A program made the position numbers and the translations under genes. 64,000 nt of DNA from Chamaelirium japonicum (Eukaryota; Streptophyta; Magnoliopsida; Liliales; Melanthiaceae): contig OX393557.1 in NCBI GenBank assembly GCA_947650365.1, positions 992,001 through 1,056,000 on the forward strand. The letters run 5' to 3'. The notes under the pieces are model-generated. The model saw only the letters and a program-made list of their open reading frames with translations, did no database searches and had not been told where the DNA came from. Below are positions 47,880 through 61,314 of this stretch, one piece after another. Each line of letters starts with the position of its first letter. Within the stretch, counting starts at the first letter, position 1.

Positions 47880-48575
47880 GTCACAAGTAATGCTGCTGCC
47901 AGCAGTGCAACGACTGTTGCTGCTGCTGGTATTGCCGCGACCGCCCTTACGTGGCGTCGTCACGATCAGGCCATCCAGACATATCTCTTAAACTCGGTTG
48001 CTCGTCTACTCCTTGCCCCTATCGGTCGCCTTCCTACGGCGCGTGCAATGTGAGTATCTCCGGGGTCGGTTTCTCCCATGTGGCGGTGCGCGCCGGTATC
48101 AGCTTATCTGTGACTCCTAGTCCAATTGTCAGGGGGAGCGTGCGATTCAGGACTTTTTCAGCCTGATGAGTGCCTACTGACATGAGCTGGACTCTTTGAT
48201 CCCCGAGCGATGTGCTTGTCTACGCTCCAGAGTCCGAAGACTTCCAATGCTACCTTGATAAAAGCCACCTCCACTAGTTCCTGGCCGCACTTCGACCGGA
48301 TTTCAATCTCATCGCTGCTCAGCTCCTTCACCGTCTCTCCCTTGGCTAGAGGATGCTTTGTTAGCCTTGGTCGACAAGGAGACTCGCTTTCAGACTCAGG
48401 GTACTCGTCCTCCTCCACCTGCTCCAGGACCAGACAGCACCTTGGCTACCAGCTTCCCTGACGAGCCTGTCTTCTGTCATTACTGCAAGGAGACCGGTTA
48501 TATAAAGCGTGAATGTCCTATACGTCCACCTCGCAACCCCCGTTGGGGTTTAGACGAGCGGGAATCACGCTGGAC

Positions 48576-48859
48576 CAAGGTTTAAAATCACGGTATCGGT
48601 CGCGGTATCGGTCGGCCCCGAACCGGTATGTACCGGCCGGTACGTACCAGTACCGACCGATACGGACCGATACCGGTTGAGGTAAAAAACCCGAAAAAAC
48701 CAAAAAACCAACAAAAAAAAACCCGGCCTGAACCGGCCGATACGGACCGATACGTACCGGTACCGACCGGTACGGGCCAGATATCGGGATCGGATGCAGT
48801 ACCGGTCTCGAACCGGCCAAAACCGGTACGTACCGGTATCGGTCGATATTTAAAACCCT
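48576..48859. mobile_element. GGTACGTACCGG-rich MITE in copia gag
   Basis: 284 bp. Left end CAAGGTTTAAAATCACGG, right end inverted AGGGTTTTAAATATCGACC. The body is almost wholly GGTATCGG/CCGATACC and GGTACGTACC palindromes. The TSD ACGCTGGAC (9 bp) is perfect at 48567-48575 and 48860-48868; read as 8 bp (CGCTGGAC) it would fit hAT. Confidence 0.85.
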
Positions 48860-49777
48860 ACGCTGGACTCCTGCTTCCCTTGGCGACCGACGCGACGGTC
48901 GAGGTGGACGGAGCCGTGGACATGGTCAGTCCTTCTTACGCTACTTTGGTGGCACTGCAGCTGCTACTACAGTGACTCCGACATTTCCCACCGCTACTAC
49001 TGCACCGTCTCTGCCTGAGCCATATCATTTCCAGCGACATGAGGAGCTTCTTCTTCACCGCATCGCCTCTACTGGCTCCTCGGCTGCTCACGACTTGTCT
49101 GCCACATCTAGTACTACTGCTTTATGGATTTTCGATTCGGGTGCCTCCAGTCACCTAACTTGTGACTCTACTGTGCGCATTGACTGTTCTCCTGCTCCCA
49201 CACACACCTGGAGGTCCGCACTGCGGATGGGACTTTCGTACGATGGGACTTTCGTACATATTCCGCGGTGTGGGTCCATTATTACTACCTCGGATTCTTC
49301 TGGTCGCCTGACCTACCCCATGTCCACCATGCCCCTCGCCTTAACATTAATCAGATTTCTATCAATTCTCTTTGCGACTTTGGACTCACTGTTACCTTTA
49401 CTTCTTCTATTTATGTTGTACAGGATTCGTAGACGAGTCAGAGGATTGGACTGGGACGTAGAGCAGGACTTTACTAGCTGGACTATCTCCATATTTCTCC
49501 TATTCTGTCTGCTATGTTAGTTACCTCTGATGCCGACTTGTGGCACAGAAGATTAGGTCATTTATCTAGTGATCGACTCAAAAGCGTTTTCCGTTCTGGT
49601 ACTTTAGGTAGTGTCATTTCCTCCCCTCTCTGTCTGTACAATGCATCTAGCTCTTTGTTTTCTGCTAGTCCTTCCCGATCTGTTGCTCTATTTGATTTAG
49701 TGCATTATGGCATTTGGGGTCCTGCACCTATTGCTTCTATTTCTGGTGATGAAATATTGCTTCCAGAATCGAAATAA

Positions 49778-50728
49778 CTTGGCTAGCGTTCATTCATTGT
49801 GCCCCATGATCAAAACAATTATGTGCATCTCCTGTTAATGAAGATTTCACGATGACGATTCCACATCTTCACCTTCTGCATTCCTCTACTTAGTAGTCTT
49901 ACAAGTGAAAACATAGAAGTAGAAGCAGTTATTTCAGAACCAAGAAGGGTTGCCCCACTCAAGGAATTTAGTAACAGAAGATATCATAAAGCTCAGAAAT
50001 GGATGCCCCACAGTAGGGGGGTAAGTTAAGATGTATTAGAAAAGCTTGACAAAGTTATTTCAGGTTGATCCTGTGACTTTAAAAAAAAAATCAAAACAAT
50101 AATAAATGTTCGAATGGCATTATGGAAGGTGATCACCTTAATGCCATGAAATAGGGTTTGCTTGCAAAGAAAATCCTTAGAGACTGGCTAGGTCGATATG
50201 ACTCAAAAATAAATGCACACTGAGTGGTATTATCATAACTTTTGCATATGTTTTGTTAATCTTTGGACCTTCATTATAATTGTCATCCTATCCTACTACA
50301 CTGTAATTATCCTTACATGATTTCTTTCTGAACTGCTGATTGTATAAAAGAATCGAGACTTCCATGTCGTCGGTGTTACAGAAGGATTATCTTTGGGTTC
50401 ATAAGATCACGAGATTGATTCATAAATTATAATGTTTAATCTATAAAAATTTCCCATTTCCTCGGATCAAGAAAAGGGATTGGTTCAATAATCTGAAAAA
50501 TAAACTTGCTAGTGTTATTTTTTGGTGTTTAAAAACTTACCTTACGCCACCAAAAAGTAAGAACCAAACTAACTCAACAGATCAAATTTAAGAAAAGAAA
50601 TAAAAACAGAATGAACGTAACCCTATACCATTCGAGCAACAAAGAATTGAGCACAAATAAGTTTTGTGTTTGCAGAGTAAATGAATCAAAAACACATTAT
50701 CTTCTGAAATAAGCAAATAAATATGATT
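49778..50728. other. unassigned A/T-rich DNA
   Basis: No frame, terminal repeat or splice-site pattern recognised between the broken copia end and the long LTR. Confidence 0.4.
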
Positions 50729-53700
50729 TGTTGCATGCAGAAGAGCTGATTGTTGTTTTCATCTGTGCACGAAAATCCATGCAGCTGATCAGAAAAATAT
50801 TTAGATCATTTTATTGCTCTTTTTATTCTGAACAACTTTCGTTCTTGTTTCATGTCGATCGGATGTGTGGATCAAAAGTTATGATCGTTTCTATTATATG
50901 CTAACTCATGTGCGAGAGTTGTATTCACACCAACTTTGCTAAGTGGCTAATTAATAAAATAAATAGGCATCGTCGGATGGGTCTCATCAAGGGATGAGAT
51001 TAAAAGGACTTTTAAGTCCCGATCAATGGACGCGATTAAAGATCCTTCGGGATGGATGGATGGGATCAAAAGGAAGTCCAAGGGAACCCAAAACCTAACC
51101 CTAGTCACCCCCCCTCTCTCCTTTCATCAGTGTGTCCACCTCGGGATGCGTGGCTACAGGAAGGAGCAGACGCTCCTCCCGTCCGATCCGTTCTCTCTCC
51201 ATTTCTCTCTTTCCTTTCCTTCTTTGGACGGGATAGATCCGGGGTCCCTCCGCTTGATCTAATGGCTCCTATTTGTCTTCTATGAAACCCTAATCTCATT
51301 AAAAGGGGATTTTTGGGAGAGAAATCGGAGATCTGAATTTTGGTGAAAGAAACCCTTATTTTCCTCGAGTATTCTTTGCGGGATCGCGGGATCGGGAAAA
51401 CCTTTTTCGACGAATCTTCCTCGCCTCTGTCTCTTCTTCTGGATCATTAGCTTCGATCTCCCCGCCTGACTTCATCTCGTTTCTAGCGAACGATCGCCGC
51501 TAGAAGGCTTCTACCTCATAGATTGTCATCAATTTGGCTTCGGATCTCCCTCTTCTTGGTCACACTTATCCTTCCGCCACTTCATCTCGAGCATCACGCG
51601 TTCCTCACATAGTCGGGCTTCGCCAAGGTATTTTCTGGGTTACGTTCATCAGGTATCTTCTATCCCAAGGTAACCCTAGGCATAGAACCCTATTTTCTTG
51701 ACCCTATGACCACTTTATCGCTTTTCTTTTGGATTCCCTGATGGGGATCGGATTAAAATTTTAATCTTCTTTGATCATGCATGGTTATTCGGATGAGAAT
51801 TTTACCGTGGAGTGATCTGCCCTTTGTAGATCCAGTCGGTAAAACGGATGGAAACGGATGGCAGTTTTTGCTCCGACCTCTGATTGCTCTAAAATTTTAG
51901 AAGCACGTAAAGGCCTTCGTTCTGGAGATCCTCGAACTGGAACAGAGTCAATCCGATCTGTAGATCTCCAGAGACAATTAAAACGGCGGGGCTGTTCTGC
52001 TGCAAATTTCTGAACGAAAATTGCTGCACGTTGGCGATCAACCTCCTTGCAATCTTCAACCATGTGTTCCTTGCGTCGCTCGAGAATCAGCCCGGTGGGA
52101 AGCCTTCCTTGCAATCCCGAGGGAAATGGAGAGCTTCCTTGGATTAGGATTGATCTCCAAGATCAAACCCTCGCACCCGAGAGAGAGAGAACGAGAGATT
52201 GGAGATAGAGGGGGCGGCTAGGGCTTGCACAGGCATGCATGGCCGACCCCCTCTCTCCCATATCCCTTTTATAAGCCCTTCCGGATAAGGAGAGGGGTGG
52301 ATAACCCTTTGAACAAGTCAAGGCCGGCCCCCCCTCCCTATCCTTTTTGTGTTGGATGGATAAACAAGTGGGGCGGTTAGAATTTGACCCGGTCAAACCT
52401 TCCCTTAATTCTCACTCTGAGTGATGGTGGCACACGTCCGGTCATTAAATCCAATACTCACTTATTATTAAAATCCATATATATCTCATATATATAATTA
52501 ATAATAATAATTCCCTCATGATCACATACTAGTCTCGAGTCGCTTTGGACCGTAGTTGGGATCACCTAGGGTCTTCTAACGCGGCTCCAACCTAAATGTG
52601 AATATACCGACCAAACTCTTTAGCCATATTTGCATCTTAGATTAATCATCACTAATTCCACTATATGGTGATGATTGCACTCCGGGTCAGAAAGAAAATC
52701 TCTAGTTTTACAGATTACGATATTGCCCCTCCACCTTAATACATCTGTAGTCACTACCGGTTCACTTTTAGTGAGCTGTCTAACCAGTTGGTGCTACATC
52801 GTATACTCCATTATACATGATCTCCTTATTTGATCATCCCTCTTATCAGTGAACTCTTCACAGATGAGGACTGCGTAGTTTTACCGATAAACAAACTTGA
52901 TATCAACTAATGGGGATATATATAAAGGTCTCTTTTATAGGAGGGTGGATTCCATCTTGAGATCTAGAGTTCCCCGTAACCCTAACTCAGTCACCCAAGA
53001 TATCCAGGTGTTGGTCCTTAGGACCTCACTGATTGATAAGTCAAAGTAACTGGGCCAAAGCTCGAAGTTCGCTAGTCTCTCAGGATTTAGAGCAAGTCGA
53101 CTTGTGGAAGTAGTGAGAACCCATATGACCATGACAGTACAAAGGTGCCATTGGGTTTACTCACGATCCATCAATGCATCTCATGCACTAGCATCTTTGA
53201 CCTGGAATCATACATTCTAATGGCTAGAGATTCACCATCCCTGTCAGAGTCAAAGATACTACAGTTTACCTAATAAGGTGTCCACTCTCATTATAAGCTG
53301 TGATTAGTACCAATGGCTCATATCTCTCTTTGTATGAATCTCATCCATATAAATAAGTCGTATCTTTAATCACTTGCGGACTACCTGCTGAACCATTCAT
53401 CTCATGAACATATTATAATGCCATATCTATTAATAAATAACTGAGGAAAAACATAAAACATTGTTTGAGGGCATACAACCCTAACATTCCCTACTTGCTG
53501 TCCTCTCAACGCAGCAGTTCTATTTCGCCCTAAAAACCATCCCGGCTCCATGAAAAGTTAGATCCATCCATTGGGGGACGTAACCGATGTTTATGCCTAT
53601 GTTTTGATCATCTTCTTGTTAATTTCAGCATATTTTACATATCATATCTGATCTGAAATTGAATGTTAGCAAGGCATAAATATTATTCGTGTGCTCTTTG

Positions 53701-53848
53701 AGTAGCTAGTCTTGCTGATATTCATTATAGGCTAGTTTAGTTACTAATTTATAAAATTCTGCACTTATAATATTGATGAGAACATTGTTAAAATCCTCTT
53801 TAATATTTCATTTCCATCCATTCATTAATTTAGCAAGCGTGTACATCA
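50729..53848 (+). repeat. 5' LTR of the LARD-like element
   Basis: TGTTGCATGCAG at the start, GTACATCA at the end; the boundary is uncertain by a few bases. Its first 570 bp are matched by 63421-64000, which fixes the left edge. Confidence 0.8.
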
Positions 53849-53851
53849 AGT

Positions 53852-53863
53852 TGGTATCAGAGC
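53852..53863 (+). promoter_or_regulatory. primer-binding site of the LARD-like element
   Basis: TGGTATCAGAGC, complementary to initiator Met tRNA, three bases after the proposed LTR end. Confidence 0.85.
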
Positions 53864-54910
53864 ACAGCGTCTTTGTGTTCCTACACATAGACCAATCGAG
53901 TGCACATTTGCATGCTTGCTGATTTTTGTTTTGCATGTTTGAATATCTTGTGATTGCCCTTTTGCATAATCTTTACACCACTACACGTAGGCACATCATC
54001 ACATCGTATTGAAGCATCATTGTCAAGTTATTGCCAATACTTACCTGGGTGAACGATCCAAATTTAGTTCGGTTCCACTCTTCTCTAGTTGGCGGTAATC
54101 CCCGTCACATCTTAAGGACAACCCACCTTACAGCCGTGCCTATTGCCGACATGTTCCATACCAAAAAGAAGGGTATTGCTTTATTTACAAAGAGGTTAAA
54201 TCCTTTCGTTTTGCATTTCCACCGACGTCCGTTTGGGATAAAGACTGTGCAATCCAAATGGACCAAATCAAAGAGAAAGCTAGTAAGTTAAACCTTCCAT
54301 GTCGACCCTTCATCCAATGGTTCCTCCATGAGCCTGAAGGATGGACACGTCAATCACGGTTTGCAACTGTGTTAGACGTGATGGATGATATTGAACATGA
54401 GTTAGGGATTAAAGAGCGACGTAGAAAAGAGAAAGCAGTTAGGCAAAAGAAAGTTAAGCCAACGGCTACCCAGGGTCAACCAGTCAAGGCATCACTAGAA
54501 GCTACCCCCGAACCTTCTAAAGAGCCATCACCAGAGAGTGACGTACTAATCTTGAATACCATAACGATAAGGAGAAATTAACAAAAGTTGATCTCAAAGA
54601 AATTGAGTTGACCCTAAAGCCAATGAGTCAAGTTTCTTACCTCCAATATCTTTCCAAAGTCAGAGTGACCCTTTTGTCAGCCCGAAATTAGACATTCTGA
54701 CAAGCTTTACCATATGAATATCTGAGGCTTAACGACAGGTTGCATTACATTCTAAATCATACTGCATGTGCATCTCATTTAGAGTCTATAGGTCTTCAGT
54801 GCATACATGAAAAGCATCGCATCAAGCACGAGAAAGAGACTTTTAACTTTGAATGTCAGCAATATAAATATGTTGCAGATAATATAAATGAAAGACCCAC
54901 TTATAATGCT

Positions 54911-54915
54911 TATAT
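54911..54915. repeat. target-site duplication of the chromovirus (left)
   Basis: TATAT, repeated at 62941-62945. Confidence 0.8.
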
Positions 54916-56538
54916 TGATGCAAAACAATGCAGGCGATTGGGATGTCAATAGCTGATTGAGCAAACAGAGCTTCACTATTAATTATGATATTCAAGCAGG
55001 AAAATTAATTCAAGTAGATAACATGGAGTCTTTGCCTTGGGAACTACTAGCACGAGGCCGGTCGCTTTCAATTCCAGGAGATAAAGAAACAATGCTTTAA
55101 ATTACCGGCCAATGGCCCTACTCGCAATATTTAGATTAGCTACTCTACAGGGCAGGTAGAACACTCAACCTCACGAAAGGGGACATCAGTCGACAATAAT
55201 AAAAGACGAGAGATTCAATTTATTGGTGTTACCGGAAGCATCTCATCGGGAAGGAAACATACCTACTGAGGGTTGTGGGAAGCCTCAGGGGTCTCGACTG
55301 GTGGCGGGTTTGGTGCCGGTGCGGGATTCTCGGTTTGGGGCGGGGCTTGAGCGAGGGCCCGTAGAACCAACACGTTGGGGTGCACGGGTGCGCCGAGGTG
55401 CCACCGTTGATGGTCCTCAGAGATTCCCAGCCGGGCTTCTGCATCCCTGGCGACGAGGTAGGTGATGCGCTCCATATATTCCTTCACGTTCTCGCCGGCG
55501 CTGAACTGGAAGTCGAGGAATAGGAAACGGATATCAAGAAACCCGTCTTCGTCGTCTATCAAGCCGTGGTCAACGTCTGGGTCGGTCATGCCGACATGCC
55601 GAGGGAAAGGAGTGGAGTTAGGTGCGGGGCTGCAAGGAAGAGGGTGGTAGGGAATGGGGTGTTCGCGAGGGAGGGCGGGATGCGTGGTGGTCGGACGCGG
55701 GTTAGGAGAGGGTCGAGAGGGGGTTCGGTGGGTTTGGGTGGGGTCCACGGAAGGGGAGGTCGGGGCCTGGGGTGGATCGCGGGGAAAGGAGATGGGGTCG
55801 GGGTTGAAATGGGGAGGAGGGAGGAGGCGGTCGGTGGGGGCTTGGGCGTAGAGCAATGAGGGAAGGGGTGGGGTCGGGTCGGGGCAGCAGCACAGGGGGA
55901 AGGCAGGAGGGGGTCGGGCCTCGCGAGCGGCGGAGAAGGGGGGTCGGCCGGTCGGGTCGGGCTACACGCGGGGGGGCGCCGCAGGGCAGAGGAGGGCGGG
56001 AAATGAGGATGCGGGTACGGGCTGGGGTCGGACGGCAGGGTAGTAGGGAGAGGGAGGTGGGATCGGGCCGGGCTTGGGGTCAGGTTGCAGGGCAGGGGAG
56101 GGGAAAGGAGAGGTCGCGCGCAGGGAAGTGGTCGCGAGTGAGGAGAGAGGGTCGAGTGGTGGCGGCTGTACGAGCTGGGGGGTGTGGGAAAGGGTGGATC
56201 TAACTAGGGTTTCACACACTAGTGGAACCTAGGGTTTCACACGCCTAGGGTTTGGATTTGGGTTTCACACACCTCACCCTGGTTTCTCTCAACACACATG
56301 TAGAGGAAATCAGAAATTTATTATTCATAGCATATCTCAAATGACAAAATGGCAAGCCTATATAAAGAGGCTTGCAACAACAACCAAAAATTTCCGAAAA
56401 TCGAGGTGGGACTAAACAACATAATGCAGAAAGAAAACACATAGATGATGGCTCTGAATGCTCGATCAAAGCCATAGGCTCAGGTGGCGCCTCCTGCGCT
56501 GGTACACGCGCCATGGGCACTGCTCGATGTCCCCATTA
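54916..56538 (-). repeat. 3' LTR of the chromovirus
   Basis: Includes a G-rich 700-bp section (55560-56200) and GGGTTTCACACAC repeats near 56205-56275. Open frames in the G-rich section are composition effects. Confidence 0.93.
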
Positions 56539-59500
56539 TTCTCCCGGGGTGGGAAAGAACTCAACTCCGTCGAGTAAGGCTCGGTGCGGCTTTCGTACAG
56601 CTTCAGCAGGTCCGGGTCAAGACGTTGCAGTTCCTCTCGCTCCAGCCATGTATCCTCAGAAGGGGGTCTCCCTTTCCAGTGAATCAAGTACCACCGGGTT
56701 CTACCGTCTCTACTAAAGATAATTTCGTCATCCAGAATTTTATCAATGCCTTCTGCTATATGATTTAGGAGATTTTGGGGAAGTGGAGGTAGGGAGGGAC
56801 TCTCAGAGGCAGGGTCCAAGGTTGGCTCATCTATCAAGGGATTACTAGGGTTGAAATTTGAGCCCTTGTAAGCCACTAGATCTTCAATATTGAAAGTAGG
56901 ACTAATGCTAAAACCCTAAGGTAATTCGATAACATATGCATTGTCATTTATCTTCCTTAGGACCCAAAAGGGGCCGGCACTGCGTGCGTGTAGTTTCTTA
57001 ACAGCTCCCAGGGGAAACCGTTCCAGACGGATCCGGACCATCACATAATCTCCGATGTTAAAAGTTTGAATTCGTTTCCGGGCATCGGCTCGTAATTTAT
57101 AGTCAGCATTGCTCTGCTCAATCTTGTTACTGATTTCTTTATATAATTCATGCATGTGTGATGCAAATGTAGATGCAGACTCGGTGACTCTATGGTAATC
57201 AGCCATGGGAATGAGATCTATTGGTTGCCAAGACTTAAAACCATGGACAATTTCATGTGGACTCATGCCGGTAGTTCTATTAATAGATAAATTATATGCA
57301 AACTCGACAATGGACAGTTTGAGATCCCAACTCCCAACATGTTCGCCTACCAAGGTTCCCAGGAGATTCCCCAGACTCCGATTGACAACTTCCGTTTGAC
57401 CATCAGTCTGTGGGTGGAACGCGGTTTAGAATTGCAGCTTCGTGCCCAATTTGTGCCAAAGGGTCTTCCAGAAGAAACTAGTGAACTTGACATCCCTATC
57501 GGACACAATAGTCGTTGGTAACCCATGTAGCCTTACAATGCCATCAACGAATATCTTGGCAACTCGAGATACATCAGAGGTTTTGAAACATGGTAGGAAA
57601 TGGACCATTTTGGAGAAACGGTCTACCACCACTAGAACTGAATCGTGCTTTCTGAGGGTCTTTGGGAGACCAAGCACGAAGTCCATACTGATATCTTACC
57701 AGGGGCAGTTTGGAACTGATAGTGGGGTATACATGCCGGTATTTTGCTTTTGTTGCTTGGCCAACTGGCAGGTGTGACACCGACTCACATGTTTAGCGAC
57801 ATCTCGCTTCAGACTCAGCCAAAAAAACGATAGTCAACGGCCTCAATGGTCTTCTTGCTGCCGAAGTGACTGGCAAAGCCACCAGCATGTAGTTCCCAAA
57901 CAAGAAATTCACGGAGGAAGGTTCGGGGAATACATAACCGACGACCGAGAAAGAGGTAGCCATCTTGCAAGAGGTACCCATCAACTTCTCGAACGGACCC
58001 ATCAGCTAACAAGGCATGTATCTTCCCAAAGTCAGGGCAAGACCCATACTCGTCCTTCAGCTTTTCAAAACCCTCAATCACCGTGGTTAATTTGGATAGG
58101 ACAAACACACGACGACTGAGAGTGTCGGCGGCCTTGTTTTCGACTCCCGCTTTATGGCGTAGGGTGAAAGTATAATCTTGGAGGAACTCAACCCAACGAC
58201 CGTGTCGTGCATTCAACTTCTTCAGGGAGTAAATGTACTGCAAGGCCTCATGATCAGAGTAGATGACGAATTCTTGATTGAGAAGGTAATGCCGCCAATG
58301 ACGAAGAGATTGGATTACCACATAGAATTCTTTGTCATAAGTAGAGTATCTCTGGCGAGTATCATTCAGCTTCTCGCTGAAGTAAGCGACGGGATGTCCT
58401 TCTTGGGAGAGGACGCCACCTATGCCAAGCCCGGATGCATCACAGGCTACTTCAAAAACTTTAGAGAAATCAGGGAGGCGCATGACGGGGGCCGCAACCA
58501 TTCTTCTCTTAATCTCCTCAAAGGCCTTGGAGGCGGCAGTCGTCCATTCGAATTCGCCCTTCTTAAGGCAGTCTGTGATTGGGACCATGATGGTACTGAA
58601 CCCCTTGATAAATCTTCTGTAAAAAGGTGGCCAGGCTATGGAAGCTCCTAACATCACGGATGCTCTTCGGTTCGGGCCACTATTTGATAGCGCGGATCTT
58701 CTCAGGGTCTGCGGAGACCCCATGTACAGAGACGACAAACCCTAGGAACTGGACTTCGGTAGCAAGGAAAGTACACTTCTTTGGATTAGCATACAGCTCT
58801 TCCTTCCTCAGGACGGCGCAGACTTGCCGAAGGTGGTCTAGATGTTGTGCTCAGGACTGGCTATAGATGAGTATGTCATCAAAGTACACCACGAGTTATT
58901 TTCCCATGAAAGGGCGGAGTACTTGTGTCATAACTCTCATGAAAGTGCTCGGCGCATTGGTCAGTCCAAACGGCATGACCATCTACTCATACAATCCATC
59001 CTTAGTCTTAAACGCAGTCTTCCACTCATCTCCAGGGCGGATGCGAATCTGGTGGTAGCCACTCTTTAGGTCGATCTTGGAGAAGACGGTGGCTCCAGAC
59101 ATCATGTCCAACAGATCATCCAAACGAGGGATGGGGAAACGGTATTTGATCGTTATCTTGTTGATTGCGCGGCTATCCACGCACATACGCCAAGTTCCAT
59201 CCTTTTTGGGCGTAAGTAATGCGGGAACCGCGCAAAGGCTCTTGCTCTCTTTAATAAAACCCTTTCTCAGCAGTTCATCAACCTGCCGCTTCAGCTCAGC
59301 ATACTCCATAGGGTTCATCCTATAGTGGGGCAGGTTGGGGAGGCTCGCCCCTGGGACCAAATCAATTGCGTGTTATATGTCACGCATTTGGGGCAATTGG
59401 TCGGGGAGGTCCTCGGGGAAGACATCAGGAAAATCTTTTAGCACAGGAACAATCTCAGGGGGAATTGTTGGGTGGACTTTTTAGATGTTTCCCGAGCCGT

Positions 59501-60840
59501 AAGGATCATAATTGGAGCTCCTTTCTCCATCTCAAGGCCCAACTCCTTGGCAATGATGTAACTGACGTTGCTAGTCTTCTTGGTGGGGGGGGGGGTGGAC
59601 TTTTGTGCGGGTGGACCACTCTTGGGCTGAGAGGGCATCAATTTAATTTTCTTACCATCATGCTCAAACAAACACATGTTAGATCGTCCATAGATGAGGA
59701 CGTCATTATCAAACAGCCAAGGTCGCCCCAGAATGACTTGACACAAATCCATAGTCAAGACGTCACACTAGATCTTCTCCTGGTAGGCATTGAAGTTTAT
59801 GGGGACTAAACATCTTTGCTTGACCTCCATTGCCGTAGAGTTGATCCAGGAGACTTGGTATGGTCGGGGATGGGGAACTGCCTTCAACCCAGTCTTGGAG
59901 ATCACGGCAGAAGATACTGTATTGACGCAACTTCCGCTGTCGATGATCACTTTACAGTTCTTATCCCCAATTCTGGTGAATGTATGAAAGATGTTGGTAC
60001 GCCTCCAGTCATCTTGTTCTTTGGGCTGGGACAGTGCGCACCTTACAACGGCCAGCTCGATGGGTGCTGCGTACCTAAGACAACCCAGCGTGAGGTCACT
60101 TTCCTCGTTATCGAAGTCTCCTTCGTCATCGTCAGCTTGGTACACAAAACCATCCAGCTCTTGACTCCAGTGCTTCAACAGGTGTGCCATCAATGATGTT
60201 GATCTTGACGGGGCTGGGGCAGTTTGCAGCCACATGTCCATCGCCCTGGCACTTGTAGTATTTGATGAGGGGACTGACTTTAGAGAAATCTCTCTCAGGG
60301 CCCTTGCCACGAGTGTCCTTTTCATTGCTTCGACTCATGGCATCTGTCTGTGGTTGGGATTGGGTGGGGTAAGACCGACTCGGATAATTGCTCGATGGAC
60401 GAGGAGCATGACTCCGGGAATCACTCCGGTGAGGGTGGCTAGATCGGAAGCTATCAAGGTCTTGGACTAGGGCATAAGCTCTTTCTAGCTCGGTGACATC
60501 ACGGGCAAGGAGTTAAATCCTCAGGTCTTCCCTCAAGTCCGATCGAAAACGGAACAGGACCTGGACAGGGGTTTCAGTTCCGAGGACATTGCAGCGAGTC
60601 AAGAACTCATCGAATTTGGCAACATAGTCCTTGGCTGACTTATTGCCCTGGGTGAATTGGTGCCATTGATCCAGTAGGCGGGCCTGATACGATGGAGGCA
60701 CATATTTGCCCTTTAGCTCATTCTTCATTACAACCCAATTATCGATGGGGTCTTGGGTTTGGGCAACTCTCAAGGCCTCTACGTTGGTCCAGTATTGATT
60801 GGCAAGTCCACTAAGCTTCATTGCGGCGAATCAGATTTTC
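56466..60840 (-). pseudogene. chromovirus gag-pol with C-terminal chromodomain
   Basis: Right to left: gag (60821-60513, NELKGKYVPPSYQARLLDQW and FTQGNKSAKDYVAKFDEFL). Next is the zinc knuckle CQGDGHVAANC near 60255. Protease as KVIIDSGSCVNTVSSAV lies near 59930. RT starts with [19 protein letters not shown] near 59250, then [20 protein letters not shown] and [15 protein letters not shown] near 59060. RNase H shows VACDASGLGIGGVLSQEGHP near 58430 and IYSDHEALQYI. Integrase shows [20 protein letters not shown] and [17 protein letters not shown] (57686-57450). A GPFWVLRKINDNAYVIELP segment is near 56970. The chromodomain (YLIHWKGRPPSEDTWLEREE) is near 56660. The domain order is complete. About half a dozen breaks. 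Confidence 0.93.
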
Positions 60841-61300
60841 CTTGGTTCCGTTAAGGGGTACCAGGCAAATTATCTGTCCATGGATTGAGCCAGTCCAAGA
60901 AAAATTAGGGATCATGCCTGCCATCGAAAGAGGGCACTTCTAGCCCAATGCTCCGGAGATATTGTTCATCCGGATCTTGATTATTTTGCTAGGGTGGTCG
61001 AAAATCTTGAGGGTCCTGGGGTGGTGGAGTCCGTAGTGGAGCATGGTCCAAACGGTCAAAACGGGCGTTGGTCACGCTGGTAAGCAGCAAAATTCTGGTA
61101 CATGGTGGCTATCCCTTGAGCTAACTCGATAAGTGTCCTAGCCAGGGTGTCGGGATCCATGTTGCAACTGTCCGACTCACTAGACTCTCCTAACAAGTAT
61201 GGCCTACCTCTACAGGTTTGCATGCACAATTAAAATGATGTGTATTTAATGTTAATTGCAAGTTTAAACGTTGTATGTACCATGCCTACCTACAACCATG

Positions 61301-61311
61301 CTTTGATACCA
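61301..61311 (-). promoter_or_regulatory. primer-binding site of the chromovirus
   Basis: - strand TGGTATCAAAG, initiator Met tRNA type with one difference from the usual TGGTATCAGAG. Confidence 0.85.
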
Positions 61312-61314
61312 AAA

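Larger units (their letters stand above)
46148..48900 (+). pseudogene. copia gag region, interrupted
   Basis: Pro/Ser-rich start at 46148, then KVVPFQLTSTSDWLDWLL near 46645 and ITGEDPPLAA near 46743. It resumes after the first MITE and reaches the CCHC zinc knuckle near 48475. Broken by the two insertions and several other breaks. Confidence 0.75.
45973..49777 (+). mobile_element. Ty1/copia retrotransposon, 5' half, carrying two MITEs
   Basis: A 140-bp LTR (45973-46112, TGTTAATG...CTCCTAACA) is followed at once by the Met-tRNA primer-binding site TGGTATCAGAG (46113-46123). A gag frame opens at 46148. The zinc knuckle CHYCKETGYIKREC is near 48475, protease as LWIFDSGASSHLTCD near 49125, and the gag-pre-integrase segment DLWHRRLGHLSSDRLKS near 49530. 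The integrase start (DLVHYGIWGPAPIASISG) ends abruptly near 49750. RT, RNase H and the 3' LTR are absent. Two DNA elements (46798-47879 and 48576-48859) interrupt gag. An old fossil with several breaks. Confidence 0.9.
53849..54915 (+). pseudogene. interior of the LARD-like element, left part, with unidentified coding remnants
   Basis: Frames at 54031-54291 and 54258-54581 overlap and give a basic, Lys/Glu-rich segment (WFLHEPEGWTRQSRF, then IEHELGIKERRRKEKAVRQ) followed by a Pro/Ser/Glu tail. Another frame runs 54740 to the insertion point. I do not recognise any family. A remote gag is conceivable. Broken. Confidence 0.45.

Noticed and set aside
55263-56219. Long Pro- and Gly-rich open frames on both strands
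   Set aside because: They lie in the G-rich part of a chromovirus LTR. Stop codons are rare there because of composition. The same holds for 61662-62634 and for 35882-36454 in the solo LTR.
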